The translations under genes were made by a program, and so were the position numbers. Below, piece by piece: positions 42,387 through 52,194 of a stretch of 64,000 bases of DNA (its first letter is position 1; the number at the start of each line of letters is the position of its first letter). Source of the stretch: Acidimicrobiales bacterium (GTDB lineage Bacteria > Actinomycetota > Acidimicrobiia > Acidimicrobiales > SZUA-35); assembly GCA_020630065.1 (NCBI GenBank), contig JAHDCC010000003.1:101067-165066 (forward strand), read 5' to 3'. Below the pieces are notes generated by a model. It was not told where the DNA came from. It did not search any database and saw only the letters and a list, made by a program, of their open reading frames with translations.

Positions 42387-43379
42387 TTGACCTTGTCTGA
42401 TGATGGCCAGCAACAGTCTTCGGATATCACCGCTGCTAGCGAATTGACCTCAGAACCGACTTCGATTGCCGTCTACGTATGCACCCATCGTCGTAACGGG
42501 CCCCTACGAGTACTCCTTGACTCGTTAGTCAAAGCAGCCAATATTGTGCAACCCTCTATTGAGGTAGCGGTTGTCGTTATCGACGATAATCCTGACAAGC
42601 GAGCTGAACAGGTAGTCGAGTCTTTCGACGGTTCTCATTTCAATCGGGGACTTCACTACCGGCACTCGGGAGCCCAGAACATCTCTGTAGCCCGGAATAT
42701 GGGAATGGAAGCGGCGGCGGAACTTGGTGACTGGGTCGCCATGGTCGATGACGATGAGACTGTGACCGAAGGGTGGATTCGAGAGCTCTTTGTTGTGCAA
42801 CAGCGAACCGACGCTGATGCCGTAACCGGCCCGGTGATGCTTAGGTATCCCCAAGATTCGCCTTCATGGTTGACCGACCAGCCGTTTGGGTCGATCACTG
42901 AAGCCGAACTTCGTCCTGACGGCTCCAAGGTTCCGGTCTGTTCGACTGGAAACTCGATGATTCGCACGGCTTGGTTGGACGAGAACCCTTCGATCCGGTT
43001 TAGATCAGATCTGGGCACCCTCGGCGGCGAAGACATGGTTTTCTACACCGCAGCTGTCGCTGCTGGCCTTAAGGCCCACTATGCAGTTAATGCGCTGGCT
43101 CATGGAGAAGAACCCCCAGAACGTTCGACATTTGCGGCCATCGTTAGGCGATGCTACTGGATGGGAAACACCGAATGCGTGACAAACCGGCAGAGTGGTT
43201 CTGCCACCCGTGCCCGAATCTTTTTGCGGGCAACAAAACGGGTTCTGATCGCCTCAATTCGACCGTTCCAACGGCTTATTTCCGGTAAATCGCCACAATT
43301 CAGGTTTGCTGCCGCAAAGATTGCCCAGGCTATTGGCATGATAGTAGGGGTGGTCGGAGTGAAGGTGGAACATAAATGA
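42387..43379 (+). CDS. GT2-family glycosyltransferase
   Basis: A 330-residue GT-A fold enzyme. SIAVYVCTHRRNGPLRVLLDSL starts the nucleotide-sugar site, VVVIDDNPDKRAEQ follows, AMVDDDETVTEGWI is the DxD metal site, and LGTLGGEDMVFYTAAVAAG carries the GGED acceptor/catalytic motif (ED). The C-terminal helical region suggests membrane association. It probably adds a sugar to a lipid-linked EPS intermediate. TTG at 42387 is the likely start (TTG at 42393 is an alternative); CGGGAG lies 10 bases upstream. It overlaps the polymerase gene as ATGA. Confidence 0.88.
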   Translation: MTLSDDGQQQSSDITAASELTSEPTSIAVYVCTHRRNGPLRVLLDSLVKAANIVQPSIEVAVVVIDDNPDKRAEQVVESFDGSHFNRGLHYRHSGAQNISVARNMGMEAAAELGDWVAMVDDDETVTEGWIRELFVVQQRTDADAVTGPVMLRYPQDSPSWLTDQPFGSITEAELRPDGSKVPVCSTGNSMIRTAWLDENPSIRFRSDLGTLGGEDMVFYTAAVAAGLKAHYAVNALAHGEEPPERSTFAAIVRRCYWMGNTECVTNRQSGSATRARIFLRATKRVLIASIRPFQRLISGKSPQFRFAAAKIAQAIGMIVGVVGVKVEHK

Positions 43380-44680
43380 CCGCAGCAACCTTTCGAAGAA
43401 ACGATTCCCATTCGGCGGTCCGGACTTTTGACGATTTTGGCGTCTACGGGGATGAACTTGGACCGTTCGGTACCTTTTGTGCTCAGGCCGTCGTTTTCGT
43501 AGGGATGTTGATTGCGTTTCCAGCGGTCGAGAATGTCCCAGGAAAACTCCCGTACGTCCTGCTGTTGTCAGCGATCGGGGTTATGTTTCTGGCCCCGCGT
43601 AATGCCGTCCGCAAAATGCCATTCTCCGTTTCGTTGACCGCGTTTTTGGGCATGGTCGTGCTGTCGGTGATCTGGACGAACAATATCGCCGGATCCATCT
43701 TTGACTTACAAAAGCTCGTACCGCTCATAATAAGTTTTTCGATCATCGTCGGCCTACTAAAGTTCGAAGACCTGACTAAACCGCTCATCTGGTTTATGCG
43801 GTTTGCGCTACTGGCCACCGCCATAGCAGTAGCCACCGACCCCGCCGCTAGAGAACATATCAGTGAAGCCCAATATGGCGACGAGAATCTGCCGGGCTGG
43901 CACGGATGGTACCCCCACAAAAACTTCATGGCCCCATTCTTCGGATTCGGAGCGATGACAGTCTTGATGTTTGATCGAAACCAGTGGACCAAGTGGGCGA
44001 CTGCTAGCGGCCTGGCTGTTATGATCTTCATGTCCGATTCAAGAACGGGACTTTTTGCGTTTGTCCTGATGCTTGGGGTCTGGTGGTGGCTAGAACACTT
44101 TTCTCAACTTGACGACCGCAACGGTGTCATGTTTTTCGTGTCCACATTCGGGTTAGGCCTCTTGGCCATCATTGGAGCCTTCGCCTCAATCTCAGCGGTT
44201 ACCAGCGCCGCCGGCAAGGACTCTAGTTTCAGTGGACGAACCGATATTTGGGCCGGAACGTTCGAGGCGTTTCTCGAGCGACCGATTCTTGGGTACGGTC
44301 TCAATGGGCTTTTCTGGAGCGAGCCGTTACAGCCAGAGACCGCTGAACTGTGGCGAACGATTGGCTTTGAGGCGTCTCACGCTCACCAAGGCATCTTAGA
44401 TATGGCGGTACAGTTCGGCATAGTTGGTAGCGCAATATTTGTCGCCATGTTTTATTCAACTTTTGCTGCTGGCTGGCGGATGATCAAAACAAACCGCAAA
44501 GTAGGAATGTGGATCGTTGCTGTTATGGCTGGCCAAACCTTCATGTCTTTGTCCGAAAATGTTTTGACCGGCAGCTGGATGGTCATGATCGTCATTTTCC
44601 GTCTGGCCAGTATCCGCCGCCATGGTATGGAGTTTCCAGAACGAGGGACAAAAGTTCGCTCTAACTGGCTTCTGAGATAA
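43376..44680 (+). CDS. O-antigen ligase / Wzy-type polymerase family protein
   Basis: A 434-residue polytopic membrane protein with about ten helices. The family's large periplasmic loop and motifs are visible: GWHGWYPHKNFMAPFF, MSDSRTGLFAFVLML, FSGRTDIWAGTFEAFLERPILGYG (the SGR-x5-W...GxG pattern of O-antigen ligase proteins) and SHAHQGILDMAVQFGIVG (conserved His). In this locus it is most likely the EPS polymerase; a ligase role cannot be excluded. It overlaps the preceding glycosyltransferase (ATGA) and is followed after 10 bases by the family 9 hydrolase. Confidence 0.88.
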   Translation: MTAATFRRNDSHSAVRTFDDFGVYGDELGPFGTFCAQAVVFVGMLIAFPAVENVPGKLPYVLLLSAIGVMFLAPRNAVRKMPFSVSLTAFLGMVVLSVIWTNNIAGSIFDLQKLVPLIISFSIIVGLLKFEDLTKPLIWFMRFALLATAIAVATDPAAREHISEAQYGDENLPGWHGWYPHKNFMAPFFGFGAMTVLMFDRNQWTKWATASGLAVMIFMSDSRTGLFAFVLMLGVWWWLEHFSQLDDRNGVMFFVSTFGLGLLAIIGAFASISAVTSAAGKDSSFSGRTDIWAGTFEAFLERPILGYGLNGLFWSEPLQPETAELWRTIGFEASHAHQGILDMAVQFGIVGSAIFVAMFYSTFAAGWRMIKTNRKVGMWIVAVMAGQTFMSLSENVLTGSWMVMIVIFRLASIRRHGMEFPERGTKVRSNWLLR

Positions 44681-44690
44681 AGCGCACGAG

Positions 44691-47453
44691 TTGCGTTTAC
44701 CTACTCGTTCTAAAAGAACCTATGCAGTCGTAGCCGTTGTTGGTTTGCTTCTAGCTTCGCTAGTTGTCGGCGCTGGCCTAGTCTATTCTTCCCGAAGATC
44801 AGCAGACTCAGACGAACCGTTACGTGGGTCCAAGCAGCAGGCGTCACCCGCTTTACGCGCCGAGCGGGGCGATGGTGAACTGACTATCCAGACAATCGAT
44901 GGGGTTGTCGCAGGTCCAGACGTCGTCGTCGATGTGGTCGCCCCCGACGGAATGACTGAGATGCAGATCGGGTTCGATCCAACGTTCGCCGAGCCAATAT
45001 GGCGGGACCTCAGCCGTCAGGTAACGCTGCGAAGCTCTTCGACCGGGTATCAGACCGTCTTTGCGCGGTTCCGAACGTCGACAACGTCATCTCCTTCCAC
45101 GACTGTTGTCGCTGGAGTGACCATAGATCCGACGTACCAGCAGGCCATCTCAGGCCAAGATGGTTCGGCCAAAGAGGTCAGTTGGGTTCGACCATTATCC
45201 CCGACAACGATAATGGTTCGGGTCGAGGATGGTCGGATCCGATCCGGGACACAGGTTCAATATGACTTTGAAAACCCTCCAGATGGTGATGAACTTTATA
45301 AACAAGGTCGCCTAATTCGGGTCCGGCGAGATGGACGGGAATATGGCGAGCAGGCGAGTGGAAGTGATTCGGTTCTGACGACCCATGCGTCATTGATCGG
45401 CGCCAAAGTTGATCCCGAACAAATAGACAACTCGACTTGGACTGTTTCCGGTAGCGGCGCGACAGCCGAGCTATCGGTTGCCCAACGTATTTCGACGATC
45501 AACGGTAGTGGTGTCGATGGCGACGACCAGACAATCGCGCCTCTCGTTCACGATTTAGTCTTTGAGGTCGGCGCTGATCTTCTAGCCGACGGCGAACTCA
45601 CGTTCAATTCGCCAGAAAGCGGGATAGCGGCCTTTACCTATGACCATCAGCCCTCAAACTCGATCAGTCCAGTCGTTCACGTTAACCAGGTAGGTTTCAC
45701 CCCGGATAGCCCGTTGAAAGTCGGTTATCTTGCGGGTTGGTTTGAAGGCGTCGCAAACATTGACTATTCGAACGAAGACACGTTCTTTGTCCGTGATGTT
45801 GAGACTGATCAGGAAGTATTTCGCGGTTCTACATCAAAACGGGTTCGCCCCGATGAGCATGGCAAAGGTGACCTTACCGGCGTTGACACCTATGAGATGG
45901 ACTTCTCTGAACTCGATACATCCGGCACATACGAGCTCTGTGTCGACCGAGTTGGGTGTTCGGTCGAGTTCGAATTAGATGAATCGGTTTGGCAAAATAT
46001 CACGGCAACAATAGCTCGATCCATGTACCACCAGCGAAGTGGGGCAGCGTTAGGTCCTCCCTACAGCTCGGTCGAGCGGCCACGCCCGTATCACCCAGAT
46101 GACGGAACCCAAGCCTTTGAATCTTCGTATTCGGGACTAGATGCCCTAGAAGAGCCTTTGGACGATATCTTTGCCGGGTTGGTGGAAGGTAAAACCGACA
46201 CAGTCGTGCCCACCGCCTGGGGAGGCCACTTCGATGCCGGTGATTGGGATCGCAGAATCCAACATCTCTGGTATGTCCGATCGGTTGTTCAGCTCGTCGA
46301 AGACTATCCAGAAATGTTCAACAGTCTTGAACTTAATCTGCCCGAAAGCGGCGATCCGATCCCGGACTTATTAGACGAAGCGTTGTGGTCACTTGATGCC
46401 TATAAACGAATGCAACGAGATGATGGCGGGATCAGGGGCGGAATCGAAGCGTCTGAGCATCCTCAGCCGAATGATACATCTTGGACCGACGATCTTGCCG
46501 TATTCACGTTCGAACCCGACCCTTGGTCGAGTTACATCTACGCCGGTGTCGCCGCCGAGATGGCGTTTGTGCTGGAACGATACGATTCGACTCGGGCAAA
46601 GGAATATCAGGATTCAGCACTCCTGGCGATGGAATGGGCGGAAAACCAGCCACCACACCCAACCAAAGCAGACAAGGTCCGAGACCAGCGCACGGTGGCC
46701 GCAGCCGCTTTGCTGAAATTGACCGGCGAACCTCGATGGAACCAGATTTTTGTCGAACAAACATCGTTTGTTTCTACGGTCGAGCAGTTTATGAACTGCC
46801 AGGGGCACGACATCTGCGATGCCGCGTGGATTTATCTCGGGGCGGATCAATCGGTGACCGACAGTGATGTTCGGCAGGGGATTATCGACTCATTTGTGCG
46901 GTCCGCCGATGGTGTCGTTGAAGGAGTCGATAGCACTGCGTTTGGATGGGCGCTTGAAAATAGCAACGTGCCACTGGTTTGGGGTTTGGGCCCGGGCGGT
47001 AACCCCGGTGCAGTAGGTTTGCTGCACGCCTATGAACTAACCGGCGAGGTCGCGTATAGGGAGGCAGCGCTGAGAACGGCTTCGGTCACCTTAGGTGCAA
47101 ATCCTCGGAATACGGTGTTTATCACCGGTGTAGGTTCTACACCGGTTCGTCACCCGTTAATCGTTGACACGCGTAACGGAGGTTTACCCGTTTGGCCCGG
47201 AACACCGGTATTTGGTCCTCATCAGTTAAACTCGATCGCAGATGAGTCGTGGGTCAGTGAATTCATGATCGACCCAACTGGTGCCACTCCAGGTGTCGTT
47301 GATGTCCCATACCTGTGGCAATGGCAAGACATTAACAGCGTGGCGATGTTCAACGAATATACCGTGCACCAAAGTCAGGCGGCTGCCATCCACACATTCG
47401 GGTTGCTGGCGGGAACCAGTCAACGGCAGCCATTTAGTGTGGAGTCTGAGTGA
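44691..47453 (+). CDS. membrane-anchored family 9 glycoside hydrolase
   Basis: A 920-residue protein with an N-terminal membrane anchor (residues 10-32), a 300-residue extracytoplasmic beta-rich region, a CelD-type Ig-like domain (VHVNQVGFTPDSPLKVGYL, from about residue 331) and a GH9 catalytic domain. GGHFDAGDWDRR (about residue 510) holds the catalytic-base aspartates, and FNEYTV (Glu about 888) the general acid. GH9 enzymes are mainly endo-beta-1,4-glucanases. Placed right after an EPS polymerase, it may trim, release or edit the polymer. The start is TTG without a strong ribosome binding site. It meets a convergent gene two bases after its stop. Confidence 0.9.
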   Translation: MRLPTRSKRTYAVVAVVGLLLASLVVGAGLVYSSRRSADSDEPLRGSKQQASPALRAERGDGELTIQTIDGVVAGPDVVVDVVAPDGMTEMQIGFDPTFAEPIWRDLSRQVTLRSSSTGYQTVFARFRTSTTSSPSTTVVAGVTIDPTYQQAISGQDGSAKEVSWVRPLSPTTIMVRVEDGRIRSGTQVQYDFENPPDGDELYKQGRLIRVRRDGREYGEQASGSDSVLTTHASLIGAKVDPEQIDNSTWTVSGSGATAELSVAQRISTINGSGVDGDDQTIAPLVHDLVFEVGADLLADGELTFNSPESGIAAFTYDHQPSNSISPVVHVNQVGFTPDSPLKVGYLAGWFEGVANIDYSNEDTFFVRDVETDQEVFRGSTSKRVRPDEHGKGDLTGVDTYEMDFSELDTSGTYELCVDRVGCSVEFELDESVWQNITATIARSMYHQRSGAALGPPYSSVERPRPYHPDDGTQAFESSYSGLDALEEPLDDIFAGLVEGKTDTVVPTAWGGHFDAGDWDRRIQHLWYVRSVVQLVEDYPEMFNSLELNLPESGDPIPDLLDEALWSLDAYKRMQRDDGGIRGGIEASEHPQPNDTSWTDDLAVFTFEPDPWSSYIYAGVAAEMAFVLERYDSTRAKEYQDSALLAMEWAENQPPHPTKADKVRDQRTVAAAALLKLTGEPRWNQIFVEQTSFVSTVEQFMNCQGHDICDAAWIYLGADQSVTDSDVRQGIIDSFVRSADGVVEGVDSTAFGWALENSNVPLVWGLGPGGNPGAVGLLHAYELTGEVAYREAALRTASVTLGANPRNTVFITGVGSTPVRHPLIVDTRNGGLPVWPGTPVFGPHQLNSIADESWVSEFMIDPTGATPGVVDVPYLWQWQDINSVAMFNEYTVHQSQAAAIHTFGLLAGTSQRQPFSVESE

Positions 47454-47455
47454 AG

Positions 47456-48706
47456 TTAGCCTTCTAGCTCGGGACGCATCGGGGTTGGGAGGCCCTTGAT
47501 TGTGTTTTCAAAGAGAAGCTTAAGTCGGCGAGACTCGTAGGTGTTGTTGAACTCTGCGATGGTGCGAGCCCTTCCGGCTTCGCCCATCGATTGTCGTAGA
47601 CGTCCACTCGACAGGAGCTGGTCGAGCCGATCCGCCAGCTGGCCGACGTCGCCAGGGCGGACGATAAAGCCGTTGGTGCCATCTTCGACGAGTTCGCTAA
47701 CACCACCAACCTGTGTTGCTATAACCGGAACCTGGCTAGCGAGGGCTTCCATCAAAGAAACTGGTACTCCCTCGGCATAGCTAGGCAAGACCAACGTGTG
47801 GGATCGTTTGAGACGGTCAGCGACTTCGGTCTGGGAAAGGTAACCGGTGAAGGTCACATGCTTTTGAAGGCCAAGCTTTTTAGAGAGCTTCTCAAAACGT
47901 TGGCGTTCCGGGCCATCACCGACAATTGTCAGGTGAAGTTGCGGGTGGGCATCAACGAGTGTGTTAACTGCTCGCAGTAGATCCGATACGCCTTTTAGCT
48001 CGGCGAGACGGGCGACAAATATAACTTCGGTGCCCACACCATCATGGCTGACGGGGGTAAGTGCTTGTGTGCTGACGCCACAGTGAATAATGTGGAGTTT
48101 GTCGACGTCGTCAGGTTCGGCAAAGATCGCAGCCTGACTTCGACAGAAGTAACTTATACAAGCCACAAACGCCGCTTTTGAAATCTTGGCATCGAGCCGC
48201 CATGTGTTGGCTTCGAAGAAGATACCCGGCCCATGCAGCGTGAAGCTAAAGGGAACTCCAGAAAGTTCTGATGCCAGCATCGAAACCGTGCAGCCAGAGT
48301 CCCCAAAATGGTTGTGCAAGTGCTGTATTTTACGGGACCTCAGCTCCTCGGCGAGAAGACCTGCTTCGGCGAAGTAGAAAATTTGATACAGCGAACCTTT
48401 TACGCCAGCTCTCTTGGTCGACCAGGCTAGACGAAGCGCATCGACGTAGCGGCGTGGGGAACGTATAAAAAGTTTGGCATGGCTTACCGCTAAGGCGGGA
48501 GACTTCGCTGCTTCGAGAATATAGGTGACTTTGTCTAGCTCCGCTTGCTGTTCAGCGCCGACGATGTGTTCTGTGTCTGGGCGACGGATCGCAAACGTCT
48601 CGATTTCGACACCGGCTTCACGAAGAGCAGCCAACTCTCGTTGAATCCAAGTGTCGGTGGCCCGAGGAAAAACTGCGGCCAGGTAGGCAACTCGAGTAGC
48701 CGTCAT
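47456..48706 (-). CDS. GT4-family glycosyltransferase
   Basis: A 416-residue GT-B fold enzyme. The N-terminal acceptor domain has IQHLHNHFGDSGCTVSMLA and FSFTLHGPGIFFE; the C-terminal donor domain has VIFVARLAELKGVSDLLRAV, LTIVGDGPERQRFEKL and SYAEGVPVSLMEALASQVPV, with the conserved E-x7-E region. It resembles colanic acid/EPS glycosyltransferases of the WcaL type. Last gene of a three-gene reverse operon, starting three bases after the epimerase stop and converging with the GH9 gene. Confidence 0.92.
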   Translation of the reverse strand: MTATRVAYLAAVFPRATDTWIQRELAALREAGVEIETFAIRRPDTEHIVGAEQQAELDKVTYILEAAKSPALAVSHAKLFIRSPRRYVDALRLAWSTKRAGVKGSLYQIFYFAEAGLLAEELRSRKIQHLHNHFGDSGCTVSMLASELSGVPFSFTLHGPGIFFEANTWRLDAKISKAAFVACISYFCRSQAAIFAEPDDVDKLHIIHCGVSTQALTPVSHDGVGTEVIFVARLAELKGVSDLLRAVNTLVDAHPQLHLTIVGDGPERQRFEKLSKKLGLQKHVTFTGYLSQTEVADRLKRSHTLVLPSYAEGVPVSLMEALASQVPVIATQVGGVSELVEDGTNGFIVRPGDVGQLADRLDQLLSSGRLRQSMGEAGRARTIAEFNNTYESRRLKLLFENTIKGLPTPMRPELEG

Positions 48707-48709
48707 CGT

Positions 48710-49765
48710 TCAAGCGTCACTTGGATCAGAAGACAGCTCGGTCATCTCTGCCTGCTGGCGTTCGATCTCAGCGCTACGTTTGATCGCTTCAGCGATCGTG
48801 AACGCTGGTTTCCAGCCGAGGAGCCGCTTAGCCTTCGTGTTGGTGTATCGCAATGGCTTGAATCTGGCATGGAGCCGGTCGGGGACAACGATGCCAGGAA
48901 ACTTGGCCCGTCCTCCGACTAGTTTCTTGTTCGCCAGCTTCATCCCACCGGCCACAGTCTTGACCACTGCCCACGGTACTTTCACCGTTTTTGGTGTTTC
49001 GACAACGGCTTCAACCATCTCGGCGTATTCCTGTTGTGACGGCAGATTATCATCGACGATATTAATGACTTCACCGTTAACGGTCGAATTCTGTTCCATC
49101 AGTCGTTCACCTGCTGCGACGATAGCGTCGGCGCAGTTCTCAACGTAGGTCATAGGAAGGGTAGAGGACGACCCGATTCTCAAGAAACGGGGTCCGAGCG
49201 GCGAACCGAGCAGTGAATGCCACAGCTCGCCTGCGCCAAAGATCATGCCCGGGCGAAGAATGACCACACTGTTTCCTTCGACTTCACCGAATGTTCGGTA
49301 CAAGTCTTCTTGGATCAGCTTTGTCTCGGTGTATTCGTCCCGGCCCGCTATGTCGGCCACGGTTTCAGCAGATTCGTCAATCACCGTGTTGCTTTTGGTT
49401 TGAAGATACTCGTAGACCGAAAACGTGCTCACGCCAACCAAATTTTTGACGTTCGCTTCTGCCATCGCTAACAACAGATTTTCGGTGGCGACAACGGTTC
49501 CAGCGAATTGACTGTAAAAATCGCCAGCTTTGGTGGCGGCGAGATGCACGACAACGTCAACACCTTCGAGAGCAGTGACCAGAGCTTTGCGGTCTCGAAG
49601 ATCTACCTTGGCGGTTTCGAAAGTAGAGTGATCAAACCATTTTTTGAGCCCGGCCGCGTTGCTGGCAGGTCGCACAACGGCTCGAACATTGAGTCCCGAT
49701 TCCATTGCCGAGGCGGTGACTGCCTGGCCGACAAATCCGGTTGCACCGGTAATGAACATTTTCAT
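48710..49765 (-). CDS. NAD-dependent epimerase/dehydratase
   Basis: A 351-residue extended short-chain dehydrogenase. MKMFITGATGFVGQAVTASA is the NAD(P) loop, VDVVVHLAATKAG the following strand, and the catalytic YxxxK is YTETK, with STFSVYEY upstream. LRPGMIFGAGELWHSLLG is a sugar-nucleotide epimerase-type block. Substrate is probably a nucleotide sugar or 3-keto/4-keto intermediate made for the EPS. The start overlaps the oxidoreductase stop as ATGA and the stop is three bases before the GT4 gene, so the three are cotranscribed. Confidence 0.9.
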   Translation of the reverse strand: MKMFITGATGFVGQAVTASAMESGLNVRAVVRPASNAAGLKKWFDHSTFETAKVDLRDRKALVTALEGVDVVVHLAATKAGDFYSQFAGTVVATENLLLAMAEANVKNLVGVSTFSVYEYLQTKSNTVIDESAETVADIAGRDEYTETKLIQEDLYRTFGEVEGNSVVILRPGMIFGAGELWHSLLGSPLGPRFLRIGSSSTLPMTYVENCADAIVAAGERLMEQNSTVNGEVINIVDDNLPSQQEYAEMVEAVVETPKTVKVPWAVVKTVAGGMKLANKKLVGGRAKFPGIVVPDRLHARFKPLRYTNTKAKRLLGWKPAFTIAEAIKRSAEIERQQAEMTELSSDPSDA

Positions 49766-50889
49766 ACTCGAGATTCCTCCGCTAGCAGTTGGTCGACCAG
49801 CATCGACGCACGTAACATCTGTTGTGGAGTCACTGGCATTTCGTTTCCGTCGACGAGGGCAGCATAGGTGTCATCGAGCATTTGGTGTAGCCCGTGATAT
49901 GGGCCCTTCTGCATTATTTTCTTTCCTACGTTAGTCACACCCGACTTGACGAGTTCTAACCCGTTGGCGATGTGGTTAGCTATCGGTGAAAGCTGTCCGC
50001 CGCCCGTCCTTGGTATCACCGCCCGCAAGTACGGCTGGAACAGATCCGTTTCCGCATAGCCTCTAGTTCCTCGCACCACGATGGTGAAACCGTCTGGAGC
50101 GGCGTCTGATTCGAATCGCAGACGGCCGTGGACGGGGCCAGTGGCCGAAGAACCGATCATGATCGCATCCAGGTTGTCGTATCGAAAGATCGGACTTTCG
50201 CTGTGGTTATTCCACGAGGCTCCAACTTTGGTAAATGTCGCGTCGCCCGTCAGATGCAGCATCAGATACGAAAGGTGGGTGGTGAAGTCGTGAATGACGC
50301 CAGCCGGCATTTTATGAATTGGGCTCGGCATATTCGGGTCGCCGAATCGGCCTCCAGGATCAGTCACCGGCAAGGTGACTCTGATTTCGACCTCTCGGAC
50401 ATCGCCAAGATCACCGTCATCGATCATTTCTTTGATAGCGACAACTCCAGAATTAAATCGGTAGTTATGGCTTTCGAGTAGATGTCGGTCGTACTCGTCG
50501 GCGACCGCTTGCAGTTTGCGAAGCTCTTCTGAGGTTGGCGTAATTGGCTTTTCACAGATGACGTGAGCGCCGCTGGCCAACGCCTCGGTAACAAGAGCAA
50601 CGTGAGATTGAGGAGGCGTCAAAATGTGAACGACGTCAGGCGATGCCTGTTCAAGCATCTTTGTCATATCGGTATATGAAGCTTCAGCCCCGAACTTAGT
50701 TGCCCCGTACTTGGCGGCTGCCGGTGAAAGGTCGCAAACCGCCGCCAGCTTCACTCGGTCCGATACGTCTCCGGCAACAACTGTCTTCCCCGAAAGAAAC
50801 GACAGGTGTTCTTGGGAGATCCCACCCGAACCAACGACTGCCGCTTTGAGCGGGCGAGTCATCCGGCGAGGTTTTGCATTATCCGGCAT
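49762..50889 (-). CDS. Gfo/Idh/MocA-family oxidoreductase
   Basis: A 375-residue NAD(P)-dependent sugar oxidoreductase. LKAAVVGSGGISQEHLSFL is the Rossmann loop, VVHILTPPQSHVALVTEALASG and HVICEKPITPTSEEL give the conserved EKP catalytic lysine, and IHDFTTHLSYLMLHL the substrate region. Members oxidise a sugar or nucleotide-sugar hydroxyl to a ketone, which an adjacent aminotransferase or epimerase processes; no aminotransferase is in the window. First gene of the reverse three-gene operon; GAAAGATGAG precedes the ATG. Confidence 0.92.
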   Translation of the reverse strand: MPDNAKPRRMTRPLKAAVVGSGGISQEHLSFLSGKTVVAGDVSDRVKLAAVCDLSPAAAKYGATKFGAEASYTDMTKMLEQASPDVVHILTPPQSHVALVTEALASGAHVICEKPITPTSEELRKLQAVADEYDRHLLESHNYRFNSGVVAIKEMIDDGDLGDVREVEIRVTLPVTDPGGRFGDPNMPSPIHKMPAGVIHDFTTHLSYLMLHLTGDATFTKVGASWNNHSESPIFRYDNLDAIMIGSSATGPVHGRLRFESDAAPDGFTIVVRGTRGYAETDLFQPYLRAVIPRTGGGQLSPIANHIANGLELVKSGVTNVGKKIMQKGPYHGLHQMLDDTYAALVDGNEMPVTPQQMLRASMLVDQLLAEESRV

Positions 50890-51199
50890 ATTTGCTCATC
50901 TTTCAATGATTTGTGCATTGCTTTAACGATCGAAGTTTACGGGAAAGAATCACCGGATCGACCTACGATACGGACGAGATTTACCTAATTGAGGTCTCAA
51001 TGTGCAATCTCAGCGGCACAGCCTAGGTTGTGCCTCGATCCATATGACTAGTACGTCGACCTATGAGGGACAGAAGTCATACCTCGTGACGATCGCTAGG
51101 TTGGGGACCACCTAAACGAATTCCTAAACTATTTGATACAGCGTTTGACCAGGGCTTCCCATGTATTGCTTTGGTCAGGCTGCCACTCTTCGAGGATCT
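50890..51199. other. divergent intergenic within EPS locus
   Basis: About 310 bases between the Gfo/Idh gene and the next glycosyltransferase. It must carry promoters in both directions, but I found no clear pair. If the glycosyltransferase starts at its earlier ATG (51161) the gap is 271 bases. Confidence 0.35.
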
Positions 51200-52126
51200 A
51201 TGACATCTGATACACCGAATGCCGACCAAGCGCCACAAGACGCTGCCGTGACTTCCGGATCGGCTGATGATGCGCCGAGCGTGTCGGTGGTTATTCCTGT
51301 CGGTCGTGCGGACGAGGACCTTCGGCATCAGTTAGCAGCGCTCGCCGCACAAGACTATTCTGGTCCATGGCAGCTGGTGATATCGCTAAATACGGACTCT
51401 CGACAAGAACGCACCCAGCTCGATGATCTACTGGCAGAACATAGTTTCGACGAGGTGCATGTCGTTGATTCTTCCGACGTGCGAAGTGCAGCTCATGCCC
51501 GAAACACGGGTGCGCTAGCCGCTGGCGGTGACTACCTCATCTTTTGTGATGGCGACGATATTGCCGACGAACGCTGGTTGTCTGTAATGGTTGAGGCGTT
51601 AGATGAACACGATGTCGTCGGAGGTCACCTCGACGAGTCATTACTCGAGATTGACGGCCAGCAAGATTGGCGTCCTCCCGCAACACCGGGTTCATTGCCC
51701 ACCTTTCTCGGCCAGCCGTTCCTCGTTTCAGCCAATATGGGTCTGCACCGACGACATTTCGAAGAAAGTGGCGGGTTCGATACGTCGCTGATTAGATGTG
51801 AAGACGTCGATTTCTCGTGGAACTTGATCGAAAAAGGTCTTGAGTTGACCTATATTCCCGACGCTATTATCCACTACCGCCACCGACGTGGGCTGCGGCC
51901 AATGATGCAACAGCACTATCTCTATGGGCGAGGGTTTAGTCAGTTACTGGCCAGGAGGTCGGTGCCAGGCGAGGAAAAAAGGACTGGTCTGTCTTCTTTG
52001 AAGCCAAATAATCAGGCCGTAAAGAAGAAAACCCCAGTATATTACTGTCGACGAGGTTCGATAGCAGCTGGAAGGGTCGTGGGACTCATCGAACAGCGAC
52101 TGGGGCAACGGGCTAAGCGCGGATAG
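51200..52126 (+). CDS. GT2-family glycosyltransferase
   Basis: A 308-residue GT-A enzyme. PSVSVVIPVGRADEDLRHQL starts the fold, VVDSSDVRSAAHARNTGALA is the family middle block, LIFCDGDDIADERWL the DxD site, and GGFDTSLIRCEDVDFSWNL the ED acceptor motif. A basic Lys/Arg-rich C-terminus follows. Its sugar and acceptor are unknown. ATG at 51200 has GAGG close upstream; ATG at 51161 would add 13 residues and cannot be excluded. A Wzz-like gene follows after 68 bases on the same strand. Confidence 0.87.
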   Translation: MTSDTPNADQAPQDAAVTSGSADDAPSVSVVIPVGRADEDLRHQLAALAAQDYSGPWQLVISLNTDSRQERTQLDDLLAEHSFDEVHVVDSSDVRSAAHARNTGALAAGGDYLIFCDGDDIADERWLSVMVEALDEHDVVGGHLDESLLEIDGQQDWRPPATPGSLPTFLGQPFLVSANMGLHRRHFEESGGFDTSLIRCEDVDFSWNLIEKGLELTYIPDAIIHYRHRRGLRPMMQQHYLYGRGFSQLLARRSVPGEEKRTGLSSLKPNNQAVKKKTPVYYCRRGSIAAGRVVGLIEQRLGQRAKRG

Positions 52127-52194
52127 TATCAGTGACGGGCCCGACTCGAAGTTGTGTGAGTTAGCAGTCAGCTCGACGGGGTGAAGGAGCAATT

